From the NCBI RefSeq assembly GCF_904063055.1, contig NZ_CAJFCN010000007.1:62001-126000 (forward strand): a DNA stretch of 64,000 bases, in the 5' to 3' direction. The DNA is from Pseudomonas paracarnis (GTDB lineage: Bacteria > Pseudomonadota > Gammaproteobacteria > Pseudomonadales > Pseudomonadaceae). Below, one piece after another: positions 33,478-41,732 of the stretch. The translations under genes and the position numbers were made by a program. The notes below the pieces were generated by a model. The model ran no database searches and was not told where the DNA came from. It was given only the letters and a program-made list of their open reading frames with translations. How positions within the stretch are numbered: position 1 is the first letter of the stretch; each line of letters opens with the position of its first letter.

Positions 33478-34998
33478 TTAGAAAAAGCCCAACGGATTAA
33501 TGTCGTAGCTCACCAGCAAGTTCTTGGTCTGCTGGTAGTGATCCAGCATCATCTTGTGGGTTTCACGGCCCACGCCAGACTTCTTGTAACCGCCAAACGC
33601 GGCATGCGCCGGGTACAGGTGGTAGCAGTTGGTCCACACGCGGCCAGCCTTGATCGCCCGGCCCATGCGGTAGGCGCGGTTGATATCGCGGGTCCACAGG
33701 CCAGCGCCCAGGCCGAACTCGGTGTCGTTGGCAATCGCCAGGGCTTCGGCTTCATCCTTGAAAGTGGTGATGCTCACCACCGGGCCGAAGATTTCTTCCT
33801 GGAATACGCGCATGTCGTTGGTGCCCTTGAGCAGGGTCGGCTGAATGTAATAACCGGTGGCCAGGTCGCCGGTGAGCTTCTCCACCTTGCCGCCCGTGAG
33901 CAATTGCGCGCCTTCGCCCTTGGCGATTTCCAGGTAAGACAGGATCTTGTCGAACTGCTGCTCGGACGCTTGGGCGCCGACCATGGTGTCGGTATCCAGC
34001 GGGTCGCCACGCTTGATCGACTCGACCTTTTTCATCACCACTTTCATGAAGTCGTCGTAGATCGACTCTTCCACCAGAGCACGGGAAGGGCAGGTGCACA
34101 CTTCGCCCTGGTTGAAGAACGCCAGCACCAGGCCTTCGGCGGCTTTTTCGATAAATGCAGGTTCCGCTTTCATGATGTCGGCGAAGAAGATGTTCGGCGA
34201 CTTGCCGCCCAACTCCACCGTAGACGGAATGATGTTCTCGGCCGCCGCATGCATGATGTGCGAGCCCACAGGCGTTGAGCCGGTGAAGGCGATCTTGGCG
34301 ATGCGCTTGCTGGTGGCAAGGGCTTCGCCGGCTTCCTTGCCGAAACCGTGCACCACGTTCAGCACGCCCGGTGGCAGCAGGTCGCCGATCAGCTCCATCA
34401 GCACGCTGATGCCCAGCGGCGTTTGCTCGGCGGGCTTGAGCACCACGCAGTTACCGGCGGCCAGGGCTGGGGCGAGTTTCCAGGCGGCCATCAGCAGCGG
34501 GAAGTTCCACGGGATGATCTGGCCGACCACGCCCAGCGGCTCGTGGAAGTGGTAGGCGGCGGTGAGTTCATTGATTTCGGCGCTGCTGCCTTCCTGGGCG
34601 CGGATGCAGCCGGCGAAGTAGCGGAAGTGGTCGGCAGCCAGGGGGATGTCGGCGTTAAGGGTTTCACGCACGGCCTTGCCGTTGTCCCAGGTTTCGGTGA
34701 TGGCCAGCAGTTCGAGGTTTTGCTCGATGCGATCGGCGATTTTCAGCAGCACCAGCGAACGGTCCTGGGCCGAGGTTTTGCCCCAGGCGTCCGCAGCGGC
34801 GTGGGCGGCGTCCAGCGCCTTGTCGATGTCTTTGGCGGTGGAACGCGGGAAGTCGGCTATCGGCTTGCCGTTGACCGGCGAGGTGTTGGAGAAATAGTTG
34901 CCATCGACTGGCGCCACGAATTCGCCGCCGATGTAGTTGCCGTATTTGGCCTTGAACGAAACGATGGCGCCTTCAGTACCGGGGTGTGCATAACGCAT
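33478..34998 (-). CDS. exaC: Acetaldehyde-type NAD+ aldehyde dehydrogenase ExaC
   Basis: 506 residues from ATG 34996-34998; the AGGAG site is 9 bases before it, whereas an ATG 9 bases upstream touches the AGGAG. Catalytic Glu in VELGGKSPNIFF and catalytic Cys in FNQGEVCTCPSRAL are present. It oxidises acetaldehyde made by EutBC to acetate. First gene of the exaC-eat-eutB-eutC unit and directly behind a sigma-54 promoter. Confidence 0.93.
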   Translation of the reverse strand: MRYAHPGTEGAIVSFKAKYGNYIGGEFVAPVDGNYFSNTSPVNGKPIADFPRSTAKDIDKALDAAHAAADAWGKTSAQDRSLVLLKIADRIEQNLELLAITETWDNGKAVRETLNADIPLAADHFRYFAGCIRAQEGSSAEINELTAAYHFHEPLGVVGQIIPWNFPLLMAAWKLAPALAAGNCVVLKPAEQTPLGISVLMELIGDLLPPGVLNVVHGFGKEAGEALATSKRIAKIAFTGSTPVGSHIMHAAAENIIPSTVELGGKSPNIFFADIMKAEPAFIEKAAEGLVLAFFNQGEVCTCPSRALVEESIYDDFMKVVMKKVESIKRGDPLDTDTMVGAQASEQQFDKILSYLEIAKGEGAQLLTGGKVEKLTGDLATGYYIQPTLLKGTNDMRVFQEEIFGPVVSITTFKDEAEALAIANDTEFGLGAGLWTRDINRAYRMGRAIKAGRVWTNCYHLYPAHAAFGGYKKSGVGRETHKMMLDHYQQTKNLLVSYDINPLGFF

Positions 34999-35062
34999 GG
35001 TGAGCATCTCCTGCTTTTATGTTTATTGGAGTACAGCGCGGCAAGCGCGTTATAAAGCGTAG

Positions 35063-35078
35063 AGCAAAGGTTGGGCCA
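35063..35078 (-). promoter_or_regulatory. Sigma-54 promoter of the ethanolamine operon
   Basis: On the leftward strand TGGCCCAACCTTTGCT matches the sigma-54 consensus TGGCAC-N5-TTGCW with one substitution and exact GG-N10-GC spacing. The start of transcription should fall near 35051, ~53 bases before the exaC ATG. It agrees with the divergent gene being a sigma-54 activator. Confidence 0.8.
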
Positions 35079-35132
35079 CTGCTGTGCGGGCCAACAAAAT
35101 CAATGGGTTGGGCTTTTTCGCAAGGCGGTGCC

Positions 35133-35192
35133 GTGACAGGTGTGGTACAGGCGTGGTGACAGTTTGTGCCATAAGCGGTACAGCCTGTGACC
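35133..35192. promoter_or_regulatory. Phased direct repeats, likely EatR activator sites
   Basis: Repeats of the form GTGACAG/GGTACAG: ACAG ends at 35139, 35150, 35162 and 35183 (steps of 11, 12 and 21 bases, i.e. one or two helical turns), plus CTGTGACC at 35185-35192 in the opposite sense. They lie ~55-115 bases upstream of the sigma-54 promoter, in the usual enhancer position. Confidence 0.6.
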
Positions 35193-35270
35193 GGTGGGTC
35201 GGGCCGGGATTGCAAAGGCCCAATGGCTGGGGGATGCTGGGCGTTCTCACGCAGGGAGAATAATAAGAAC

Positions 35271-37181
35271 ATGCATAACGATCATTTCAGCCGCCATGCC
35301 CAGCAAGTCCTGACCGTCACCCGTGGCCAAGAGCTTTCCCAGGGGCCGGGCAGCGACCCGTCCATCGCCCGCTCCTGGCTGCGCTGCGTGGAGGACTACC
35401 ACCTCGACCCGGCGCTGACCATCGCGCCTACCGTGCTTGAACACGGGCGCCTGCTGGAAAGTCGCGAACGCCTGCGCCAGGTGCTGCACATCGCCGGCAG
35501 CGAGATGAATAGCCTGCACCAGCAACTTTCCGGTGCCGGCCATGCGGTGCTGCTCACCGATGCGCGCGGGGTGATCCTCAACTGTGTCACCGCGCCGTCG
35601 GAGCGCAAGATTTTCGAGCGCGCCGGTTTATGGTTGGGCGCTGACTGGAGCGAAGCCTGCGAAGGCACTAACGGCATCGGCACCTGCCTGGTAGAGCGGC
35701 AGTCGTTGACGATCCACCGTGACGAGCATTTTCGCGGCCGTCATACCGGGCTGACCTGTTCGGCCAGCCCGGTGTTCGATCCTCATGGTGAATTGCTGGC
35801 GGTGCTGGATGTGTCCTCGGCCCGCGAAGCCGTGTCGCGCCAAAGCCAGTTCCACACCATGGCGCTGGTGAACCTGTCGGCCAAGATGATCGAAAGTTGC
35901 TACTTCCTGCGCCACTTCGAACACCACTGGCTGTTGCGTTTTCACCTGCAGGCCGAGTCGGTCGGGTTATTCAGCGAAGGCTTGCTGGCGTTTGATGGCG
36001 AAGGGCACATTTGTGCGGTCAACCAGAGCGCCCTGAACCTGTTGGGGCAGTTGCGCGGCGGCTTGGTGGGCCAGCCGGTGGAAGCGTTTTTCGACTGCTC
36101 CCTGGATCAGTTGCTGGGGCGGGCCAGCGCAAATGCCACGGCCAGTTGGCCGCTGCGCACCCGCGATGGTCGGCCTTTATTCGCAGCGCTGCGAGGCCAG
36201 CCGCGCAGTGCGCCGGCCCCTATCATCAAGCCACAGGCGTCACGCCCATTGGGTATCTGCCTGGGCGACCCGGCGTTGCAAAATGAGCTGCGCAAGGCCT
36301 CGCGAGTGTTCGAGCGCGATGTGCCCTTGCTGATCAACGGCGAAACCGGCTGCGGTAAAGAAGCCTTCGCCAAGGCCGTGCATCAGGGCAGCCAGCGGGG
36401 CGACAAGGCCTTTATCGCGCTGAACTGTGCGGCGATTCCAGAAAACCTGATCGAGAGCGAACTGTTTGGCTATCGCGCCGGCAGTTTCACCGGCGCCCTT
36501 AAAGAAGGCATGCGCGGCAAGCTGCAACAGGCCGATGGTGGCACGCTGTTTCTCGACGAAATCGGCGACATGCCCCTGGCGTTACAAACCCGCCTGTTAA
36601 GGGTGCTGGAGGATCGCCTGGTGGTGCCTATCGGCGGCGAACCCCAAGCCGTGAACGTGCGCATCATCAGCGCCACGCACCGCAATTTGCTGGAACGGGT
36701 GGCCGATGGCAGCTTTCGTGAAGACCTGTATTACCGCTTGAACGGCTTGGAAGTCGCCCTCCCGCCGTTGCGCGAGCGCAGTGACAAGTCGCAACTGTTG
36801 GATTTCCTCTTGGCGCAGGAAGCAGGCACCGAGCAGGTGATGCTCGACGAGTCGACGCGCCAGGCCTTGTTGGCATTCCACTGGCCCGGCAACCTGCGGC
36901 AGATGCGTACTGTGTTGCGCACGGTGGTGGCACTCTGTGAGGGCGGGCGAGTCGGTCTTGAAGACTTGCCGGCGCTGATTCGCCAGGCGCGGCCGCAAGG
37001 GGCAAGGGCGGATGCGCCGTACGCTTTGCCACTGGAGAGCGCCGAGCGCCAGGCATTACTCGATGCGTTGGCGCAGCAGCGCTGGCATATGAGCCATGTG
37101 GCGGAACAGTTGGGCGTCAGTCGCAATACGCTGTATCGCAAGTTACGCAAACATGGTATTTCACGGGGCGCCATGCATTAG
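35271..37181 (+). CDS. eatR: Sigma-54-dependent ethanolamine activator EatR (AcoR-like)
   Basis: 636 residues from ATG 35271. N-terminal AcoR-type sensor with GAF domain (~75-205), a PAS-like segment (~232-310), AAA+ domain with Walker A GETGCGKE (357-364) and Walker B GTLFLDEIGD, and a Fis-type helix-turn-helix at the C-terminus (SHVAEQLGVSRNTLYRKL). The sigma-54 contact loop reads GSFTGA (404-409), a Ser for the common Ala. Divergent from exaC; it matches the P. aeruginosa ethanolamine regulator EatR in context. Confidence 0.9.
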   Translation: MHNDHFSRHAQQVLTVTRGQELSQGPGSDPSIARSWLRCVEDYHLDPALTIAPTVLEHGRLLESRERLRQVLHIAGSEMNSLHQQLSGAGHAVLLTDARGVILNCVTAPSERKIFERAGLWLGADWSEACEGTNGIGTCLVERQSLTIHRDEHFRGRHTGLTCSASPVFDPHGELLAVLDVSSAREAVSRQSQFHTMALVNLSAKMIESCYFLRHFEHHWLLRFHLQAESVGLFSEGLLAFDGEGHICAVNQSALNLLGQLRGGLVGQPVEAFFDCSLDQLLGRASANATASWPLRTRDGRPLFAALRGQPRSAPAPIIKPQASRPLGICLGDPALQNELRKASRVFERDVPLLINGETGCGKEAFAKAVHQGSQRGDKAFIALNCAAIPENLIESELFGYRAGSFTGALKEGMRGKLQQADGGTLFLDEIGDMPLALQTRLLRVLEDRLVVPIGGEPQAVNVRIISATHRNLLERVADGSFREDLYYRLNGLEVALPPLRERSDKSQLLDFLLAQEAGTEQVMLDESTRQALLAFHWPGNLRQMRTVLRTVVALCEGGRVGLEDLPALIRQARPQGARADAPYALPLESAERQALLDALAQQRWHMSHVAEQLGVSRNTLYRKLRKHGISRGAMH

Positions 37182-37282
37182 GGCGCGCGACAGTTGTCGG
37201 AATAACTCCGTTATTGCGGACGACTCGTTTTTGTCCCACGTCATTTAAGGTTTTTTATCGCTCTACCCGTTCACGTCGTCCC

Positions 37283-37311
37283 GGAACGTGGCACGTTGTT
37301 TTAAGCACTGA
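37283..37311 (+). promoter_or_regulatory. Weak hrp-box-like element upstream of the orphan Pro-rich gene
   Basis: GGAACG - 16 bases - GCACTGA. The HrpL consensus is GGAACC-N15/16-CCACNNA, so the GGAAC and CAC cores and spacing fit but flanking bases differ. It lies 67 bases before the ATG. No hrpL or secretion gene is in the window. The rest of the 37182-37377 gap shows nothing else. Confidence 0.25.
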
Positions 37312-37377
37312 TGGAATAAGGGCAGAGCATTAATTGCCCTTAAACACCGCTGTTTGAAACTTCTAGGGTGACAACAC

Positions 37378-38556
37378 ATGAATATTACAAGTCCAATAAC
37401 GACTCCTGTGCCACAACTCCCTGTTCAACTTGATGTTACGCCCACCTCCCCACCGCAACACTCGATAACGGGCTGGGGCGAACCGATGGACCCCCCTCAG
37501 CCTGACCATGACACGCCGCCTTCTGCTCAGGAGGCCGACCAAGCGCCGAAGGTACGCAACAAGCGTGGAATCTCCTTCTTCGGACGGCGGTTCCCATTTG
37601 GAGGCGCAACCCGGCCCACGGCGCCCGTGTCTCCCACGCCATCGATCAAGGTGCCGTCGCCTGCGTCCGTGTCCCCCGGTCCATCGACCAGGGTGCCGCC
37701 CGCCCCGGTCAATCCCACTGCCACCAGGCTGCAGAACGCACTGGGTGGAAATAACCCTGGTACCAGCTCGACCGCAGCCAGTTCAAGCCAGTCGGCCTTG
37801 GATAAATTCAAGGGCGTAGTGACCAGGGGGCCTCAAACGCCCACCAGTGGCGGGGTTGTCTCCGTAAAGCCGGTGGAACCGCCCAAGATCAGTGTGGCCG
37901 ATGTCACCCAGCGGCTTTTGGATGCCGACAGGCTGGTCAAGGCAGGGGTTATTTCCACCTCACCTTCAACCGGCAAGACGATCAAGGACGCGTTCATCAA
38001 CGCGGGCGTCAATGGCATCGTCAGCGCGCCGATCAATGTGGGCGCATACGCCGGGTCCGTGGCCGCGGGAGAGGCGATCAAGGGCCAGTATGTACCGTCG
38101 CCATTGCCGCCGCCGCATTTGCCTGGTACTGCAAAGCCCGATCCCGCGTCTACACCGCAAGTAGCCGCGCCAACCACATCGGATACGCCAACGCCTTCGG
38201 CCACGCGCCATCTGGACCGGGTAGAAAAAGTGGTGCTGGAATTTGCCAATGTCATCATCACGCTGGCGTCGGGAAATACTGAAGACCGGCTTGCCATGGG
38301 CGACGCCTGGCCCAAGGAGCGGGGGGCACGCTTGGATAACCTTGAGCAGTTACTGAGCATTTCGGAAACCCATATGAAGCAAGTGGCCGAGGATAACGGC
38401 ATTATTTTCAAACCTCACCTCGAACCAGAAACCGCCCCAGGCACGGGGGGCCGCTTAGGCGTGATAGAGCGCCGTTATCGCGCCTTGGAAAAGGCGGCTG
38501 ACCGGATCATTACCCTGAAAGACGCCGAAGCCAAAAAAACCGAGGCCTCCGTTTAA
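37378..38556 (+). CDS. Orphan Pro/Ser/Thr-rich protein, possible secreted effector
   Basis: 392 residues; not recognised. The first ~160 residues are low-complexity Pro/Ser/Thr with an imperfect tandem repeat (VSPTPSIKVPSPA / SVSPGPSTRVPPA). Then comes a helical region, a Gly/Ala hydrophobic stretch (~215-240), a second Pro-rich linker and a charged helical C-terminus. The first 12 residues lack acids and residue 3 is Ile, as in type III secretion signals. It has no Sec signal peptide. Flanked by a terminator behind it; monocistronic. A secreted role is inference. Confidence 0.6.
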   Translation: MNITSPITTPVPQLPVQLDVTPTSPPQHSITGWGEPMDPPQPDHDTPPSAQEADQAPKVRNKRGISFFGRRFPFGGATRPTAPVSPTPSIKVPSPASVSPGPSTRVPPAPVNPTATRLQNALGGNNPGTSSTAASSSQSALDKFKGVVTRGPQTPTSGGVVSVKPVEPPKISVADVTQRLLDADRLVKAGVISTSPSTGKTIKDAFINAGVNGIVSAPINVGAYAGSVAAGEAIKGQYVPSPLPPPHLPGTAKPDPASTPQVAAPTTSDTPTPSATRHLDRVEKVVLEFANVIITLASGNTEDRLAMGDAWPKERGARLDNLEQLLSISETHMKQVAEDNGIIFKPHLEPETAPGTGGRLGVIERRYRALEKAADRIITLKDAEAKKTEASV

Positions 38557-38568
38557 GGCAGCCTTTTT

Positions 38569-38592
38569 GCCCGCCGGATCCTACCGGCGGGC
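38569..38592 (+). terminator. Hairpin terminator of the orphan gene
   Basis: GCCCGCCGG / CCGGCGGGC stem with a 6-base loop followed by GTTT, 13 bases after the stop. Confidence 0.75.
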
Positions 38593-38665
38593 GTTTCGCG
38601 CTCAGCTAAAGCGTGCGAACTTTCCCACCCTACGCTAACCTGCCTCGATGTTTACGAGGTCGACT

Positions 38666-40015
38666 ATGCACATTCATATTCTGGGTATCTGCGGTACGTT
38701 CATGGGTTCGATGGCGGTTCTGGCCAAGGAGCTGGGCCATCATGTAACTGGCTCCGATGCCAATGTTTATCCCCCCATGAGCACGCAGCTACAGGCGCAA
38801 GGGATTGAGCTGACCCAAGGTTACGACCCCGCGCAATTCGACCCGGTGCCGGACCTGGTCGTGATCGGCAACGCCATGTCGCGCGGCAATCCGGCGGTGG
38901 AATACGTACTGAACAAAGGCTTGCCTTACGTCTCCGGCCCCCAGTGGCTGGCCGACCATGTGCTGCAAGGCCGTTGGGTCCTGGCAGTGGCAGGCACTCA
39001 TGGCAAGACCACCACCAGCAGCATGCTCGCCTGGGTGCTGGAGCATGCGGGCATGAGCCCGGGGTTCCTGATTGGCGGCGTGCCGCAGAACTTCTCGGTA
39101 TCAGCGCGCCTGGGTGAGACACCGTTTTTTGTGATCGAGGCCGACGAGTACGACAGCGCCTTTTTCGACAAGCGCTCCAAGTTCGTCCATTACCGCCCGC
39201 GCACAGCGATCCTGAATAACCTTGAGTTCGATCACGCGGATATCTTCCCCGATCTGCCGGCGATTGAGCGGCAGTTCCACCACTTGGTGCGCACCATTCC
39301 CAGCGAAGGCCTGGTCATTCATCCCACCACCGAGCCTGCGTTGCAGCGTGTGATCGACATGGGCTGCTGGACCCCGGTGCAAACCACCGGCGCGGGCGGG
39401 CAGTGGCAGGCGAGGTTGCTCAGCGAAGACGGTTCGCGGTTTGAAGTGCTGTTCGAAGGCCAACCCCAAGGCATCGTCGATTGGGGCATGACCGGCCAAC
39501 ACAACGTGGCCAACGCTTTGGTGAGCCTGGCTGCCGCTCGGCATGTTGGCGTGGTACCAGCCATGGGCATTGCCGCCTTGAGCGCGTTCAAGAGTGTGAA
39601 GCGGCGCATGGAGAAAGTCGCTGAAGTAAATGGAATTACCATCTACGACGACTTTGCCCACCACCCGACCGCAATTGCCACCACCCTGGATGGCCTGCGC
39701 AAGCGCGTCGGCGATGCGCAGATCATTGCCATCGTCGAGCCGCGCTCCAACTCCATGAAGCTGGGTGCGCACCGTGATGGCCTGCCCGAAAGCGTCAACG
39801 ATGCCGACCAGGTGGTGTGGTATGCACCGGCCAACCTTGGCTGGGATTTGCCCGCGATTGCTGCGCTATGCACCGTGCCCTCCACAGTCTGCGATTCGTT
39901 GGAAGGCATCATTGAGCATGTGAAGTCCTTGGCCCAGGCCGGCACCCACGTGGTGGTCATGAGCAACGGCGGCTTCGGCGGCCTGCACGGCAAGCTGGCC
40001 GAGGCACTGAAATGA
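38666..40015 (+). CDS. mpl: UDP-N-acetylmuramate:L-alanyl-gamma-D-glutamyl-meso-diaminopimelate ligase
   Basis: 449 residues from ATG 38666 (GAGG seven bases upstream). Mur-ligase P-loop AGTHGKTTTSSM near 112, NNLEFDHADIF and the DDFAHHPTAI catalytic segment are present. It reattaches recycled murein tripeptide to UDP-MurNAc. ATGA overlap with ubiX. Confidence 0.96.
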   Translation: MHIHILGICGTFMGSMAVLAKELGHHVTGSDANVYPPMSTQLQAQGIELTQGYDPAQFDPVPDLVVIGNAMSRGNPAVEYVLNKGLPYVSGPQWLADHVLQGRWVLAVAGTHGKTTTSSMLAWVLEHAGMSPGFLIGGVPQNFSVSARLGETPFFVIEADEYDSAFFDKRSKFVHYRPRTAILNNLEFDHADIFPDLPAIERQFHHLVRTIPSEGLVIHPTTEPALQRVIDMGCWTPVQTTGAGGQWQARLLSEDGSRFEVLFEGQPQGIVDWGMTGQHNVANALVSLAAARHVGVVPAMGIAALSAFKSVKRRMEKVAEVNGITIYDDFAHHPTAIATTLDGLRKRVGDAQIIAIVEPRSNSMKLGAHRDGLPESVNDADQVVWYAPANLGWDLPAIAALCTVPSTVCDSLEGIIEHVKSLAQAGTHVVVMSNGGFGGLHGKLAEALK

Positions 40016-40641
40016 GCGGGCCGGAACGCATTACCCTGGCGATGACCGGCGCATCCGGTGCGCCCTATGGCCTGCGCCTGCTCGATTGCCTGGTACGTGA
40101 AGACCGTGAGGTGCATTTTCTGATCTCCAAGGCGGCGCAGTTGGTGCTGGCGACCGAGACCGATGTCGCGCTGCCGTCCAAGGTGCAGACGATGCAGGCG
40201 TTCCTTACCGAGTACACCGGTGCGGCGGCGGGGCAGATCAAGGTCTATGGCAAAGAGGACTGGATGTCGCCGGTGGCTTCAGGCTCCGGTGCGCCAGCGG
40301 CGATGGTGGTGGTGCCTTGTTCCACCGGCACCTTGTCGGCGATTGCCACGGGCGCCTGCAACAACCTGATCGAACGGGCGGCGGACGTGACCTTAAAGGA
40401 GCGCCGCCAATTGATCCTGGTGCCGCGCGAAGCGCCGTATTCGAGCATTCACCTGGAGCACATGCTCAAGTTGTCGAACATGGGCGTGACCATCCTGCCC
40501 GCGTCGCCAGGCTTCTATCACCAGCCACAGACCATCGATGACCTGGTGGACTTTGTGGTGGCGCGCATTCTCAACCTGTTGAACATTCCCCAGGACATGC
40601 TGCCACGTTGGGGTGAGCACCACTTGGGCGGCGATGAATAA
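40012..40641 (+). CDS. ubiX: Flavin prenyltransferase UbiX
   Basis: 209 residues. MTGASGAPYGLRLLDCL is the FMN-binding start; VVPCSTGTLSAIATGACNNLIERAADV (split) and LVPREAPYSSIHLEHM complete the site. It makes prenylated FMN for the decarboxylase UbiD in ubiquinone synthesis. Coupled to mpl in front and a lipoprotein gene behind. Confidence 0.96.
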   Translation: MSGPERITLAMTGASGAPYGLRLLDCLVREDREVHFLISKAAQLVLATETDVALPSKVQTMQAFLTEYTGAAAGQIKVYGKEDWMSPVASGSGAPAAMVVVPCSTGTLSAIATGACNNLIERAADVTLKERRQLILVPREAPYSSIHLEHMLKLSNMGVTILPASPGFYHQPQTIDDLVDFVVARILNLLNIPQDMLPRWGEHHLGGDE

Positions 40642-40918
40642 AGCACTGCTGCTCTTGATGGCGCTGCAACTCACCGGCTGTGCCACCGCGCGCACGCTGG
40701 ACGCGGCGCAAGCGGGCGCGCCGGTGGTGTATGCGGGCACGCGCCTGGACCTGTATGCGATCAATGGCGGTTGTTGCGCCAAGGATCGCTTTGGTGCCGA
40801 GGCCCCGAGCTCTCCCCATCTCGACCTGCCGGCCAGTGCGTTGCTCGATACCTTGTTGTTGCCACTGTCGGTGCTGACGGTGCTGGGGGTTGGCTTCAAC
40901 GCCACGGGCGGGCTGTAA
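40634..40918 (+). CDS. YceK/YidQ-family lipoprotein
   Basis: 94 residues from ATG 40634, overlapping the ubiX stop by eight bases. Lipobox LTGCAT gives lipidated Cys15. The rest matches the small YceK/YidQ (DUF1375) pattern: VVYAGTRLDLYAINGG then a hydrophobic LPLSVLTVLGVG. Function unknown. Confidence 0.8.
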   Translation: MNKALLLLMALQLTGCATARTLDAAQAGAPVVYAGTRLDLYAINGGCCAKDRFGAEAPSSPHLDLPASALLDTLLLPLSVLTVLGVGFNATGGL

Positions 40919-40937
40919 GATAAGGGCTACCTGGGTG

Positions 40938-41043
40938 GATCGTTCCCACGCTCCGCGTGGGAATGCAGTCGGGGACGCTCCGCGTCCCAAGCATGACGCA
41001 GAGCGTCATAACCGGCGTTCCCACGCAGAGCGTGGGAACGATC
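40938..41043. repeat. Second repeat family, full modular copy
   Basis: Outer inverted ends GATCGTTCCCACGC / GCGTGGGAACGATC enclose two smaller palindromes (GGGACGCTCCGCGTCCC and ATGACGCAGAGCGTCAT). It lies between a rightward and a leftward gene end, so it may also stop transcription from both sides. Confidence 0.88.
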
Positions 41044-41061
41044 AGTAACAGCCCTGCATCA

Positions 41062-41703
41062 TCACTTGCCGAGTTTGCGCAACTCGTCCGACTCCACCAC
41101 CCGCACGCCATCCTGTTCTTCCAGCGCCAGGCGCCACATGGCGCGAGCCAGTTCGCAGACTTCAATACCGTGGTACTTGCCCGGGATAAGCCGTGACAGC
41201 GGGCCGGCCAACTGTTCGGCCAGGCGCGGTTCCAGTCGCTCACCCAGCAGGAGCGAGGGACGTACGATGGTCAACTGCGGCCAGTCTTGCGCTCGGAGCG
41301 CCAGTTCCATTTCCCCTTTGACCCGGTTGTAGAACACCGAGGATTTCGGGTCGGCGCCAATCGCACTGATCACGATCAGATGCCGCGCGCCCAGTTCCCG
41401 TGCGCGTTTGGCGAAGGCCACTACCATGTCCAGGTCGACCGCACGGAACGCCGCTTCCGAGCCGGCCTTTTTGATCGTGGTGCCCAGGCAGCAGAAGGCA
41501 ATATCCACGCGGCCGCTCAGTTGCGGCAGGAACACCGCCGGGTCGCCTACCGGGTTTTCCAGGCGTGGATGTTCAGCCAATGGTTTGCGGCTGGGTGCCA
41601 GCACGCGGGTCACGGTAGGTTCGTTGAGCAGGCGGTCGAGCAGGTGTTCGCCAGTGAGGCCGGAGGCCCCGGCCAGCAAGATATGCTGCGGTGTCAGGTA
41701 CAT
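41062..41703 (-). CDS. NAD(P)-binding atypical SDR oxidoreductase
   Basis: 213 residues. The nucleotide motif GASGLTGEHLL at ~12 and a later VISAIGADPKSSVFYNRVKGEME, containing the YxxxK dyad (Tyr-Asn-Arg-Val-Lys), mark an HTATIP2/YbjT-like short-chain reductase. Substrate unknown. 29 bases downstream of the MORN-repeat gene in the same direction. Confidence 0.85.
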   Translation of the reverse strand: MYLTPQHILLAGASGLTGEHLLDRLLNEPTVTRVLAPSRKPLAEHPRLENPVGDPAVFLPQLSGRVDIAFCCLGTTIKKAGSEAAFRAVDLDMVVAFAKRARELGARHLIVISAIGADPKSSVFYNRVKGEMELALRAQDWPQLTIVRPSLLLGERLEPRLAEQLAGPLSRLIPGKYHGIEVCELARAMWRLALEEQDGVRVVESDELRKLGK

Positions 41704-41732
41704 GGTGTTTCCCCCTTGTTACACGTTACAGC

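Noticed and set aside
35101..35126. A second sigma-54-like element CGGCACCGCCTTGC upstream of exaC
   Set aside because: GG-to-GC spacing is nine rather than ten bases; the element at 35063-35078 has exact spacing.
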